A stretch of DNA of 64,000 nt from Bilabrum cf. latius (GCA_965178125.1 OZ237744.1:1240001-1304000), one strand, 5' to 3'. Shown: positions 47,649 through 58,930, counted from the stretch's first letter. The notes: a model not told the origin generated them from the letters alone. A program made the numbers and translations.

Positions 47649-49347
47649 TCACTTGAGGAGCGCGAGCCTGATCTCGGAGACCCCGCCGAACTTCTTGAGC
47701 GAGTACTTCTTGCGGACGGCGCCCAGGGAGCCGCTCTGGCTCGTGCAGTGGTGCTGCATGTCTCGGATGCACGTCGCCATCGCCTCCTGGGAGTAGCCTG
47801 AGTACTTGCTCAGCTCCGGTGTCCACGCCGCCGCCCCCCTCAGGGTCCGCAGCGCAATGTTGACCGCCGCCGCCGCCACCTCGGAGGGCGAGTACTTGAG
47901 CATGCCGTACTCCTGCATCTGGCGCTCCACCAAAAAGCTCGCCAGCTGCTTGCACGTGCTGTCCGCCTCGGCGATGCGCAGGAATCTGTTGAGGAACACG
48001 AAGGACGTGGGCACGGTGATCTTGAACTTGAGAGCGTTGAGCATGACAGACTCCATGGTCAGGATCTGCTCCCGGGTGTACGCGCGGTCCGTGATGTACA
48101 CAAAGTCACGTACCTCGGGGGCGTAGATCTCCTCGTATTTGGAGGCCAGCAGCATGGCCGTCACACCCACGAGCTGCAGCTTGGACCGCATCACGGAGCG
48201 CCGCTCGAGGAACCGGTCGATGATGTTGACGGTCAGGAAGAGTGTCTCTGGCATGAGCTTGAACTTGAGGTGCACCTCAACCAGCCAGTCGATCAGGATG
48301 GCGCGCATCCTATCATTGATATCTTCCTGGTCTGCCATGTAGGTGCAGCTGGCAACTGCTTCCTTCTGCGTGATCGAGGACAGGGACGGGCACGGGAGAG
48401 GTGAGAGGATGGATCCATCGACTAGTCCAGGCTGGAGGGGAGGAGTTTTACGCAGTCGACAAGTACCTCTACGACTCAACCAAATAAGACTCAAACCGTA
48501 TCAAACATTATCGGTGAGAAGCTACGCACAATAAAACCCAAGCTCTGCGCGCAAACGCCACTCTTGTCTTGCCGCCCGTTGCTGTGGGGAATCGCGCGGC
48601 AGGCCACACCACACCCAGAGAATCCAGACAAGCACTCAGGACGCAAGAACATGTAGCTAATACCGAATTTATGCGAAAAAGGTTACTATCGTAAGATATC
48701 TCACCTCGCAAGCGCGATGATGCTAGTAGATGTCGTTGATGTAGGATGCAACCATCGTGGGTTTTACCAAATCATCCCTGTCAATCGGCAGCAATCCATG
48801 ATCAGCAAGGGTGGTACCTCTGGATGGAGCAGCTGCACCTCCAGCCATAGGGGCTGACGATGACGCCCGTGCCGCCCTTGCCCCAGAGGCTGCGCTCGCG
48901 CGAAGCGAAGGGCCACCTCGACCAGCTCCAGATGCGGCCGGGGGAGCTGCCTCGCGCTGCAAGTGAAGTTTAAGTACATGTACAAGTGGAAAATATGAAT
49001 GGCGTGTCCTGGAAATGAGGCGGGCCAGTGATATGTGAACGTACCTTGTCACCGGGGCGGACCACTGCGCCCAGGTTGGACAGGTCACCCAAGGCAGCAC
49101 GCCGAGAAGTAATGCCCCCGCCAGCTCCAGCTCTAGTATCCATACCGCTACCACGTCCAGCCTGCAATTTTCAGATTGACTAGAAGACGACAGACGAAGA
49201 GAGCAGCATGTACTGGTGCAACAGCATTGTAGGTGCGAATTCACCGCAAAGAATCGCTTTATTCCGCAATCAAACAGGACCATATCAGTTATAAGCGAAT
49301 TTTCATTTGATAAGGCAACAGTTAAGTGCAATAATTCCTCTCACCAT
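47649..49347 (-). CDS. CYCB: B-type cyclin
   Basis: Exons 49345-49347, 49045-49161, 48705-48956 and 47649-48365 give 362 residues ending at TGA; TAG at 48723 (codon 118). The first coding exon is proposed to hold only the ATG, spliced to GCT GGA CGT. A destruction box RAALGDLSN sits at residues 22-30. DRDDLVKPTMVASYINDIY leads into the cyclin box: MRAILIDWLVEVHLKF, FLTVNIIDRFL, KLQLVGVTAMLLASKYEEIY and the C-box FLNRFLRIAEAD, SKYSGYSQEAM. Mitotic B-cyclins activate CDK1 and are degraded by the APC through the D-box. The TAG directly follows NDIY at the start of the cyclin-box N-helix, so a stop there would remove the whole box. Shares a short divergent promoter with MCM8. The ATG-only exon is the least certain part. 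Confidence 0.92.
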
Positions 49348-49368
49348 TGTGTTCTTGATGGATTTTAG

Positions 49369-49378
49369 TTGGCGCGAA
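49369..49378. promoter_or_regulatory. E2F-like site between cyclin B and MCM8
   Basis: The sequence TTGGCGCGAA reads TTCGCGCCAA on the other strand, matching ten bases of the palindromic E2F consensus TTTCGCGCCAAA. It is 22 bases upstream of the cyclin B ATG and about 255 bases upstream of MCM8. E2F/DP factors activate S-phase and replication genes in plants and animals, which suits both neighbours; binding is inference. Confidence 0.5.
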
Positions 49379-49447
49379 GTGCCAAAACGGGTGTGAACCG
49401 CCGCGCAAACCTACGGAACAAGTATTCGGCGCTGCGCATTTGCGGAA

Positions 49448-49461
49448 CATTTGGCCAAATG
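49448..49461. promoter_or_regulatory. 14-base perfect palindrome in the cyclin B/MCM8 promoter
   Basis: CATTTGGCCAAATG is identical to its reverse complement. It lies midway in the 284-base divergent promoter and may be a dimer-binding site. No known factor is assigned. Confidence 0.4.
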
Positions 49462-49631
49462 CGGGGCAGATGCTCGCAGTGCTATTCAGCAAGGACTGCT
49501 GCGATATGTTTGAACCCCGCTGCAATAATTGGATGTTTGAAGTGAATAGTTAAGTTATCATCCCGCAATGACGCAAGTATTTCCGTGATCGAGGACTCTA
49601 GAACGAGTGCAACATTTGAAAGTGCAAGGCA

Positions 49632-52448
49632 ATGGATGATTCTACAGCATCTGCAACATCTGTGGAGATTCCAAGCACAAAGACGTATCGACTTGTGTTA
49701 GAACAGCTGTGGCGCCTGTACTTCGGAGATGTGGGTCCTTTCAACCTCCTTGATTCGCGGCTGGGCCTTGCAATGGAATTCGTGGGTATGTTTCGGGGTC
49801 CCTATGGGGCAACCCTGCTCGGCGCATCGGATATAGTTCACGACGAGGTGATAAACCTGAATTACTCCGACCTGTTGTAGGCCAGCGACCTGTCGGATCT
49901 TGATGAGGCCATCCGTGAGTACCCGAGCGACTCGTTTCGGTGCCTCGGCCTCGCCCTCAGCTTTGAGCGAGCGCACAAACTAGCAATTGCCAGCCTTGCC
50001 CGCTAGCACGCACCAATCAGTAGCGAATTAAATTTGGAGCAGCAGGCGGCCGATCGAGAGGGTCGGATAGTTGCCTTGATGGCCCAGCAGTCGCACTCGC
50101 TGGTCAAGGCGCGGGTCGAGGACGTCAAGCCGTACACACCCATCAAGCAGATCCGCAGTGGGCACGTCGGGCAGTTCCTTTCGGTGCGAGGAACTGTGCT
50201 GCGGGTGTCGGGCGTCCGTCCCTTGGTTGTGCGCATGTCCTTCCGGTGCGGCAGCTGCGGGCAGCTGGTGGATTGCGCCTTCCAAGACGGGCAGTACATG
50301 CCCCCTTCCAAGTGCACTGCCACGGACAAGTGCAGGTCCAGAACGTTCATGCCGGAGCGGGCCACCGCCCAGACCATCGACTGGCAGAAGATCAAGCTGC
50401 AGTCCGTGGACGACGACGACCCTGACCCCGGCCGAGTGCCTCGCAGCATCGAGGTGGACCTGACGCACGACCTTGTCGACTCGTGCGTGCCGGGCGACGT
50501 GGTGTCCATCGCGGGCACGGTCAAGAGCGTCAACTCAGAGGTGGCCGCGGGGCGGGGCATGGCTCGCGCACGCAATCTCTTCGTGCTCTACCTGCATGCG
50601 CACAGCGTGGCCTCCAACAAGCTGGCGGTGGGTGGGCTCCTGGAGTCTCGGTCTTTCAGCGAGAGAGACAGGGCGGCCTTCCACAAGATATCCACCCAGC
50701 CTGACCCCTTTGCTCTCGTGGTGGCGTCCATGTGCCCCATGATCTTCGGGCATGCTGCTGTCAAGGCCGGCCTGACGCTCGGGCTGTTCGGGGGATCGTA
50801 GCCCGAGGCTGCCAGGGAACAAGCCGAGGGCGCGATCATGCAGTCTGGCGGCAGCGGTGCCAGCGGGCCGCAGCCCTCTCCGCTCTCTCCGGCGCAGGCG
50901 GGACTGCAAGGTAAGCGGGGAGCGACCGGCGGGGGCGACGGCGCGGGTGGGGGGGCCAAGGAGCAGGCCGTGCGTGCCGCGCTGGAAGCCGCGCGGAGGG
51001 CAGGGGCAGCCCCTCTGTCCCGCGTGCTGCAAGGCGCAGGGTCCTCCACCGCGCGCTACTCACTGTCGGTGCGCGCCGACCCTCACATCCTAGTGGTGGG
51101 GGATCCGGGGCTGGGCAAGAGCCAGATGCTGCGGGCCGTGGCGGCGCTGGCCCCTCGCGGGGTGTACGTGAGCGGCAACACGACTTCCTCGACTGGCCTG
51201 ACGGTGACCATGGCCCGGGACCCGGCCACGAAGGACTTCGGGCTGGAGGCCGGGGCCCTGGTGCTGAGCGACCAGGGCATCTGCTGCATCGACGAGTTCG
51301 ACAAGATGGCCTCGCAGCACGCTGCCCTGCTCGAGGCCATGGAGCAGCAGCGCATATCCGTGGCCAAGGCCGGCATCGTGTGCTCCTTGTCCGCACGCGC
51401 CACGGTACTGGCCGCAGCCAATCCGGCGGGAGGGCACTACGACCGGGCCAAGACCATCATGGAGAACCTGCGGCTGTCGGCCCCTGTACTGAGCAGGTTT
51501 GACCTGGTCTTCATCATGCTGGACGACCCGGACGAAGAGAAGGACAGGCAGCTCTCCAGGCACATCATCGACATACACACGGGGAGGCACTCGGCGCTGG
51601 AGAACGGCGGCCGTGGTGGGGCTGGCAGGCCTGGGGCAGCGTCGGCGGCGGAGCGGCAGAGGCAGCGCGCTGCCCTCGAGCGGCGAGCAGCGGCGGAGCG
51701 GCAGCGGAGACAGGCCATCGCAGCCTCGGTGGCGAGGGCCGAGGATAGGGCCGCCCGCACACAGGCCTCGCAGACGGCGGTGGGGAGCCACGGGGCAGCT
51801 GCTTCGATGCTGCTGGGGGACGGGGAGGGGGAGGGGGCTTCCGAGTCGTTCGAGACCCGGCTTCGGCGGCGGGTGCTGGCGATCGATGACCCGCTGCCGC
51901 ACGCGCTGCTGCGCAAGTACGTGGCTTTCGTGAGGAGGCACTGCCACCCGGTGCTGACTCCCGCGGCGGCTTCGGTGCTGCAGGAGTGCTACATCGGGCT
52001 GCGGCAGCAGTCGGGGCACAACGAGGCCGTGCCCATCACCACGCGCCAGCTCGAGTCGCTGGTCCGTCTATCCCAGGCCCGCGCCCGTGTGGAGATGAGG
52101 GCGAGGGTGAGCAAAGAGGACGCGCAGGACGTGGTGGGGCTCATGAAGCAGTCGCTGCTGGACGCTGCTACCGACGCGATGGGCTTTGTGGACTTTTCCC
52201 GCGCGGGTGGCATGAGCATGGGGGCGCAGGTGAAGGCCTTCGCCAAGGCGCTGGGCAGTGCGTCTGCGAGGAAGGGCTCCTCCGTGTTCAGCAGGGACGA
52301 GCTGGTGCAGCTCATGGAGGACCTGCGGCTGAGGGTGCCGTCCACCTCCGAGTTCCTGGACCGTCTGAACCAGTAGAATTACATCATCAAGAAGGGGCCC
52401 AGGCTCTACCAGGTGCTCGTCTCTAGCTTCGGGGCGGTGAGCACGTGA
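49632..52448 (+). CDS. MCM8: MCM8 helicase
   Basis: A single exon of 938 residues ending at TGA, with TAGs at 49878, 50004, 50799 and 52374. Features: OB/zinc region with FRCGSCGQLVDC and a second Cys pair, GRVPRSIEVDL, HDLVDSCVPGD, then GLTLGLFGGS(TAG) where the family has FGGSQK, Walker A GDPGLGKSQ (about residue 490), VYVSGNTTSSTGLTV, Walker B CIDEFDKM, sensor AAANP, arginine finger SRFDLVF, ITTRQLESLVRLSQARA, and a winged-helix end LNQ(TAG)NYIIKKGPRLYQV matching human LNDQGYLLKKGPKVYQL. GNTT and the winged-helix tail point to MCM8 rather than MCM2-7. MCM8 with MCM9 unwinds DNA during homologous recombination. A Glu/Arg/Ala insertion near residue 670-720 replaces a short linker. Confidence 0.96.
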
Positions 52449-52643
52449 GCACGTGAGCCGAGGTGCTTGTGCGTGTGGAGGGGCTGAGGGCTTGCGAGCG
52501 GTACCGTTTCGGGATGTGCATTGCTACTATACTCAAGTCTAATGCATTCAGAACGTTGCATCCGGATGCGCTATGACGACGACAAACACTCGTCAGCCAG
52601 CTCAGGACTGCTTAGACTAGATCTAAATGGCACATTGAGCATC

Positions 52644-54156
52644 ATGCGAACTCCAGTCATGGTCGCACTTTGCTCACTTATTCTAGTATGTGATGCAAAT
52701 CGATTCAATCTGCCCCGAATCGCAAGGAAGCCGCTCGTGGTGCGCGAACGCATGTCCGCGAAGCACTTGCAGTTCGCGATCCAAGCCAATCCGTCGCTCG
52801 ATTCGGTCGTGTCCGTGATCGATTACGGCGCGAAGGGCGACAATGTGACGGACAATACGCAGGCCTTCAAGGCAGCCATAGCGGCGCTGGGTGCTGAAGG
52901 TGGGATCGTGTGGGTGCCTGCTGGCAACTACCTGTTCAAGGGCACGATTGTGGTGCCAAACTTCGTGACGCTGCAGGGCACGTATGATTCACCTCCAGCG
53001 CACAACGTGGGCTAGCATGGCCTTGCGCCGTACGATGGGAGCGTGCTGATGCCAACGGCAGGGCGCGGCCAGGACGAGAACGGGACTGCGTTCATCCAGA
53101 TCGGTGCCAACGCTGGCGTCCGGGGCTTCAGCTTCTGGTATCCCGAACAGCCCAACGATGCCCCCCCGCAGCCGTATCCTTTTACACTCGAAATCGCATT
53201 GGAGGACTCGATAGTGGAGAATGTGGAGCTGTTGAATTCCTACAACGGTATTTATGCGAACGCCCCGCGGTTCTACATCTCGAGGGTAACTGGTCAACCA
53301 ACCAATGTAGGCGTTCGAGTGGACAACATGCATGACATCGGACGCATTGAAAACGTGCATTTCAATCCCTGGGTGAGAGAAAGGCTGGCATAGGAGCGAG
53401 CATGCAACCGGAACCAGATCCTATCCCCACCCGCATCCCCAGCCCCCTTCTACCCACCCACAATCACTGCAGTATAGCGCAAGAAACATCCCCTACATCC
53501 ATCATTAGCTCACCCATGGAGTTGCGTTCGATATGCGTCGCGCCGACTGGCTGTACATGCGCGACACGTTCGTGTTCGGGATCGCGGTGGGCTACCGCTT
53601 TCAGGACGCACCGACTGGGACTACGAATGGGCAGTTCTCGGGAATCGGGGGCGACATGTGCGTGAATGCCAGCGTGTTGGTGGAAAACGTGAAGGACTGG
53701 GGCATCATGATCGAGAACGGCGAGTTCACCTCGTTCATCCACAGCCCTCAGTACGGCAACAGCAGTGCCGACCACACGCAGCTGGTGGTGGAGGCGGGGA
53801 ACAAGGGCGCTGTGCAGGTGCTCAACTCGGCATTCTGGGGCATGGCCCATGCAAACGCAAGGATCAAAGGCACTGGGAGCGTCAGCTTCGACGGGTGCGT
53901 GTTCAACCGCTGGGACGCCTCCAAGGTGGGGCGGGCCTCGATCGAGGCGCAGGGGTCCGATTTCTCCGTGCGGGGATGCACCTTTCAGGAGCCCAACCGC
54001 ACGCAGCTGGACGTGCAGGCACCTACAAAGCGGGGCGTGTTCGCGGGCAACCTGATCACCGGCGATCTGCGCTTGGAAGGGACGGAGCGCGTGGAGGCGT
54101 TCCAGGCGGGGCTCAATGCAGCGGCACCAGATTCAGATGGAGCGGAGTAGACCTGA
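52644..54156 (+). CDS. Secreted pectin-lyase-fold protein, copy 1
   Basis: Exons 52644-53372 and 53473-54156 give 470 residues ending at TGA; TAGs lie at 53013, 53506 and 54148. A signal peptide (MRTPVMVALCSLILVCDA) precedes VISVIDYGAKGD-type VVSVIDYGAKGDNVTDNTQA, the pectate-lyase-superfamily entry motif also used by GH28/GH55-like proteins. Right-handed beta-helix rungs follow, such as IENVHFNPW, VLNSAFWGMAHANARI and FDGCVFNRW. Substrate is not decided by sequence; polysaccharide cleavage is plausible. The TAG at 53506 (codon 255) in HH(TAG)LTHGVAF stands where copy 2 has CAG in QHQLTFGVAF. Faces its paralogue tail to tail. Bases 52721-53146 are almost identical to copy 2 while the rest is diverged. 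Confidence 0.88.
52721..53146 (+). repeat. Near-identical inverted tract, arm 1
   Basis: Matches the reverse complement of 55228-55653 at 424 of 426 bases. Both edges are abrupt within coding sequence. A further 44-base identical block is at 53205-53248 (partner 55126-55169). Confidence 0.95.
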
Positions 54157-54261
54157 GGGAAAACAAAGGCGAAATTGCGGAAATAAGTGATAAAACTGAT
54201 AATCTAAAACAAGCAAACTAATTTGATGCGGCTGTCGTGTACTCCACGTAGCGGTCTTCCT

Positions 54262-55724
54262 TCATGCAGCCGCGTTCAGGTCTTGCTGGTAGGACTGGAC
54301 CTGCTGCACGCCCGTGACGTTGACGGCCCCCTCGATCATGTTCCCCGCAAAAATGCCTCTTTTGAGGGGGGCCGTTACCTTGAGCTGCATGGCCCCCGGG
54401 TGCTGGAAGGTGCACCCCTGCACGGACACATCGGACCCGCCCACCTCGATTGAGGCCCGCCCCTCTTTGGCAGGGTCCCACGCGTTGAACACGCAGCTGG
54501 AGAAGCTGATGCTCCCAGTGCCTTGAACCCTTGCGTTGGTATGGGACGGTCCCCAGAACGCCGAGTTGATGACGTTGACGGCCCCCTTGTTGGTGCTCTC
54601 CACGACGATCTGCGAGTGGTCGGCACTGCTGTTGCCGAACTGGGGGTTGATAAACGACGTGAACTCGCCGTTCTCGATCAGCAGTCCCCACGGGTCTGCA
54701 GCTTGCACAAGGACCGATGCATTGGGACACATGTCGGCACCGATCCCTGAGAACTGCCCGTTGCAGCTCCCTGCCTCCGAGGCAGAGAAGAGGTAACCCA
54801 CCGACATGCCGAACACGAAGCAGTCCTCCATGTAGATCCAGTCCTCGCGCTGCACCTCGAACGCTACACCAAAGGTCAGCTGGTGCTGTAGGTAGGTCTT
54901 GTCGTTGCTGAACCTGCGAGGGCCGACCTAGAGGCGAAGGGGGGGGGGGGGCTGCCAGTGCTAGTCTATGCCAGGATCGAAGGGATCGCGAGGACTTACC
55001 ATGGGTTGAAGTGGACGTTCTCAACGCGACCAATATCGTAGATTTGGTCGATGAATACCCCCCTGTGGACTGGTTGCCCGGTAACCCGAGCAATGTAGTG
55101 ACGCGGGCAGTTGACAGCCCTGATGCCGTTGTAGGAATTCAACAGCTCCACATTCTCCACTATCGAGTCTTCTCCCTTGATATCAAGCGTGTATGGATAC
55201 TGCTCGGGCGCAGCGTTCCCAGCATTATCGGGATACCAGAAGCTGAAGCCCCGGACGCCAGCGTTGGCACCGATCTGGATGAACGCAGTCCCGTTCTCGT
55301 CCTGGCCGCGCCCTGCCGTTGGCATCAGCACGCTCCCATCGTACGGCGCAAGGCCATGCTAGCCCACGTTGTGCGCTGGAGGTGAATCATACGTGCCCTG
55401 CAGCGTCACGAAGTTTGGCACCACAAACGTGCCCTTGAACAGGTAGTTGCCAGCAGGCACCCACACGATCCCACCTTCAGCACCCAGCGCCGCTATGGCT
55501 GCCTTGAAGGCCTGCGTATTGTCCGTCACATTGTCGCCCTTCGCGCCGTAATCGATCACGGACACGACCGAATCGAGCGACGGATTGGCTTGGATCGTGA
55601 ACTGCAAGTGCTTCGCGGACATGCGTTCGCGCACCACGAGCGGCTTCCTTGCGTGCTTTGGTGGCAGCCGTGCAAATCCAGTATGCATAAAGCTGCAGCA
55701 CACGAACAGCATAGGCAACAGCAT
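54262..55724 (-). CDS. Secreted pectin-lyase-fold protein, copy 2
   Basis: Exons 55000-55724 and 54262-54913 give 458 residues ending at TGA; TAG at 55359, the same codon as 53013 in copy 1. The signal peptide MLLPMLFVCCSFMHTGFA is unrelated in sequence to that of copy 1. The intron is in the same tryptophan codon of FNPW as in copy 1 but two bases displaced in phase, and it contains a run of 13 G (54939-54951). Exon 2 shares rungs such as EDCFVFGMSVGY, GNSSADHSQIVVE, INSAFWGPSHTNARVQGTGS and GCTFQHP with copy 1 but is clearly diverged. Divergent from the enoyl-CoA hydratase gene, 116 bases between starts. Confidence 0.88.
54939..54951 (+). repeat. Run of 13 G
   Basis: A homopolymer in the intron of pectin-lyase copy 2. 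Possible length error or polymorphism; it does not affect coding. Confidence 0.9.
55228..55653 (-). repeat. Near-identical inverted tract, arm 2
   Basis: Partner of 52721-53146, 424 of 426 bases identical on the opposite strand. The two differences change Ala to Thr and Ile to Phe; there are no silent differences. Confidence 0.95.
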
Positions 55725-55840
55725 GGGAGCTTTGTGCGAGGTGTTGGGCAGCGTGCTGCGGTACCGCCGGGTATGATGATGACGACGGCACTTGCGTCAA
55801 TTTCACTGTGGTAGTGTGTCTGGCAAGGCTAGTTTCTGCA

Positions 55841-56743
55841 ATGATCAGGCTAACAAGAGGTCTCAGGCCAGCAGCGGCGCGACGCGTGCTTTCAACATTC
55901 GCTGGAGCGGGAAAATTCGTCAAGTTTGACTTGGCCAGCAAGCGCGTTGGGGTAATAAGCCTTTCCGATCCCGAGAGGCTGAATGCTTTGACGGAACCAA
56001 TGGGAGACGAATTTACTAGCCTGGTGGATAGTCTGCAGTAGGATCATTAGGGATTGGCGGCAATTGTACTTCGTGGAGAGGGCAGGGCCTTCAGTGCCGG
56101 CGGAGACCTGAATTTTTTGCGAGCCCGCCACGCCGATACAGCAGAGTCCAACATCGAGACCATGCTTGCCTTCTACAATAGGTTCCTATGCGTTAGGAGG
56201 ATCCCAGTTCCAGTGATTGCAGCGTTGAATGGTCCCGCCATCGGGGCGGGCCTGTGCCTTGCTCTGGCTTGCGACATGCGAATTGCGGCATCGTCTGCCA
56301 AGCTTGGCGTGACGTTCACGAAGCTGGGGCTGCACCCTGGTATGGGGGCTACTCACTTCTTGCCTCGTCTGGTTGGCCCCGAGCAGGCAGCCAGGCTGCT
56401 GTACAGCGGAGACATCGTCTCTGGGGAGGAGGCCGCACGCATCGGCATGGTGGCGGAGGCGCTCCAAGCCACCGGGGAACAAGGCGGGGCCAAGGCCAAG
56501 GCCGAGGCTGAATCTGAAATGTCCGTGCGGCGGGCCATCGAGATCGCGGAGGGCATCGCTGCGGCAGGCCCGGTTGCGGTGCGCGAGACGGTGGCATCGC
56601 TCCGGGGGGCGCACGACGCGCAGCTGGGCGACTCGCTGCTGCGGGAGGCGCAGGCACAGGCGGTGTGCTACGCGCACCCAGACCTGGGCGAGGGCGTGGA
56701 AGCAGTGGCGGCCAAGCGAGCCCCTATATTTGAGGGATTCTGA
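55841..56743 (+). CDS. Enoyl-CoA hydratase/isomerase family protein, mitochondrial
   Basis: A single exon of 300 residues ending at TGA, with TAGs at 56039 and 56048 three codons apart. A basic presequence (MIRLTRGLRPAAARRVLSTF) precedes VISLSDPERLNALT. The two TAGs give SLQ-Q-DH-Q-GLAAIVLRGEG, joining helix 1 to the oxyanion-hole segment GRAFSAGGDL. GPAIGAGLCLALACDMRIA gives the second oxyanion loop, followed by KLGLHPGMGATHFLPRLVG. The position that carries the second catalytic Glu in crotonase has Gly/Met here (HPGMGAT), as in some non-hydratase members, so the exact reaction is uncertain. If TAG were a stop, the crotonase fold would be split between a 66-residue and a 230-residue fragment. 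Confidence 0.9.
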
Positions 56744-57029
56744 TCGGCAGAATCGCTGCTTAGCATCGATGGCGGAAGTGAAAGAGAGACAATGGATCGA
56801 ACTCCGATTGAATTGAACGGGCGCATGCCTTTGTTTACATTGCACGCACACCCGTGTCACTGCCAAATTTCGGACTAGAGAGCTCAATCCACGGATGCAC
56901 CTGGACACCCAATGGAATGGGCCCACAGGCCCCAAGTCCCCGTCGGGATGGGCCCACAGATCCCAGATCCCCCCAAACTTACTAAGATCTTTGCTTTGAT
57001 TCGACCATGCAGACCAGGTCGCACCTCTC

Positions 57030-58828
57030 TCAGCGGCCGCCTCCTGTGGCCATGTGCTTGGTGGAGTCCTTGGTGGCGAGTGGGTCCAGTCCCCTGCGGA
57101 GGGCCTTGTACACGTCAGTGTAGGCCAGGATGTCGCCCCTGCCCCTCTCGATCTCCACCAGGTGCAGGGTGTCAGTCATCTTGTACAGCTGCACGACAGC
57201 CCCGACCGCCCCGTTCTTGGTCAGCACCTCGGCCTGCACGCGGAACCTCTTGTCGTCCACCACCGCGCGAGAGCCGAGGGCGTCGAACGCAGCCACCGCA
57301 GCGGCCACCACCTCGGCGGGCTTCTTCTGGGTGATGAACTGGGGCGTGGTGAGCGCGACCAGCTCTGACTTGTCCGAGGCCAACAGCTTGTTGAGGGCGA
57401 GGCCACCGAACAGATTCACCACCTCAAAGGCGTTCAGCGCGGGGACGCCGTCATCGTCGTCCTTCCCTTCCTCCTTCACGCCCTCCGCCACGGCCTCGGC
57501 CACGTCCTTAGCCGAAGGCACAGCTGCTAGCTTGGAGCCTGCTGCCGCGCCACCGGTGGCCACCGCGGGGTCCGCAGCAGAGGCGGCCTTGGAGCCTGCG
57601 CCCGAGCCTGCGGTGGCAGCCGCAGCCGCCGCAGCGCCGGCCTTACCCCCGAATCCCATGCCTCCGCTGGCGCGCATCCACGGGTGCGCGATCACATCGT
57701 CGATGTTGTACCTCTTGCTGGGGTCGGGCACCAGGATGTGGTCGATGAGGTCCTTGAGCTCGGGCTCGAACCACGAGGGGTAAACGTACTCCGCAGCCTG
57801 GATCTTCTTGAAGAGAGTGCTCATGTGCATCTCGTCGAAGGGCAGGAACCCCGCCCGCAGCACGTACAGGATCACGCCGCAGCTCCAGATGTCGGCCGCC
57901 GCTCCGTCGTACCCCTTGTCCTGCAGCACCTCGGGGGCCACGTAGTTGGGGGTGCCGCAGGTCGTATGCAGCAGAGTGGCGCGGGAGGTGTCTCCATCAG
58001 CGCCGGTGTACAGCGCCGAGAGGCCGAAATCGGAAATCTTGAGGTTGCTCGCCTCGTCCAGCAGCAGGTTCTCGGGCTTCAGGTCGCGATGGGCCACTCC
58101 CTGGTCGTGGCAGTACTTCACGGCTCGCATCAGCTGCCAGAAGTAAAAACGCGCATTCTCCTCTTTGAATCGCCCCTCCGCAACGATTTTGTCGAATAGC
58201 TCGCCGCCGGTGACGAGCTCGAGCACGATAAAGATCTTCGTGCGGGAGGCCAGCACCTCGTACAGCTTCACCACGTGGGCGTGCTTGACCATCTTCATGA
58301 TAGAAATCTGCGTAAAAGATACATAGAGTGAGCCGCGGTAGTAGTGGCTGCATTTCGTGTTTCCACATGGCAGCGGAGTGTTCACGATAAACGCACCTCC
58401 TTCTTGATCTGCGATCCCATGTTGTTCTGCTGGATCTTTTCCTTGTCAAGAATCTTAATAGCAACATGATCACCAGTCTCCGTGTTCACTGCAAACTTGA
58501 CCCTGCGAGCACCAAAACACAAGAACGTGAAACCGACCACATGAAATGAACGCAAAGGGCAACGGATCACGGTGGTAGCCAACCCGCACGCAAGCCCCAA
58601 TGCACGCGACGACTCACTTTCCGAAGGTACCCTCTCCCAATGTCCGGCCAACTGCGTTACAGCCGATGCGAAATTAAGCCAGCAGTACAATTGCATCGCG
58701 CGGGTTGGCAAGGAGACAAAGTAACATTTCAAGCAATACCTGTCCGAAAAACCTGAGCTACGTTTGGACCATTGGAAGATAGATTCAGCAAATATCTCAC
58801 TCTCGTACTTTCCAACGCGCTTCGGCAT
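57030..58828 (-). CDS. CBL-interacting protein kinase (CIPK/SnRK3 type)
   Basis: Exons 58801-58828, 58618-58651, 58397-58502 and 57030-58307 join in phase to 481 residues ending at TGA, no internal TAG. Kinase motifs: IGRTLGEGTFGKV, Lys37 in VAIKILDKEK, HRDLKPENLLL, DFGLSAL, CGTPNYVAPE and DIWSCGVILYVL. After an Ala/Gly-rich linker comes NAFEVVNLFGGLALNKLL, the NAF/FISL regulatory motif near residue 347, then a KA1/PPI-like C-terminus. This order defines plant-type CIPKs, which are kept inactive by NAF and activated by calcium-loaded CBL proteins to control ion transport and stress responses. The 34-base second exon is tiny but needed for the Gly-rich loop. All three introns end in CGCAG. Confidence 0.94.
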
Positions 58829-58930
58829 GGTTTGAGACAGGAAGCGGGTGAGACGCCACCACGGGCTCTCGGCGGGATCCGGTTGGCCTAGGATGCGCGG
58901 CGCCGCTGTGGTCGCTTATAGGTTCCGCTG

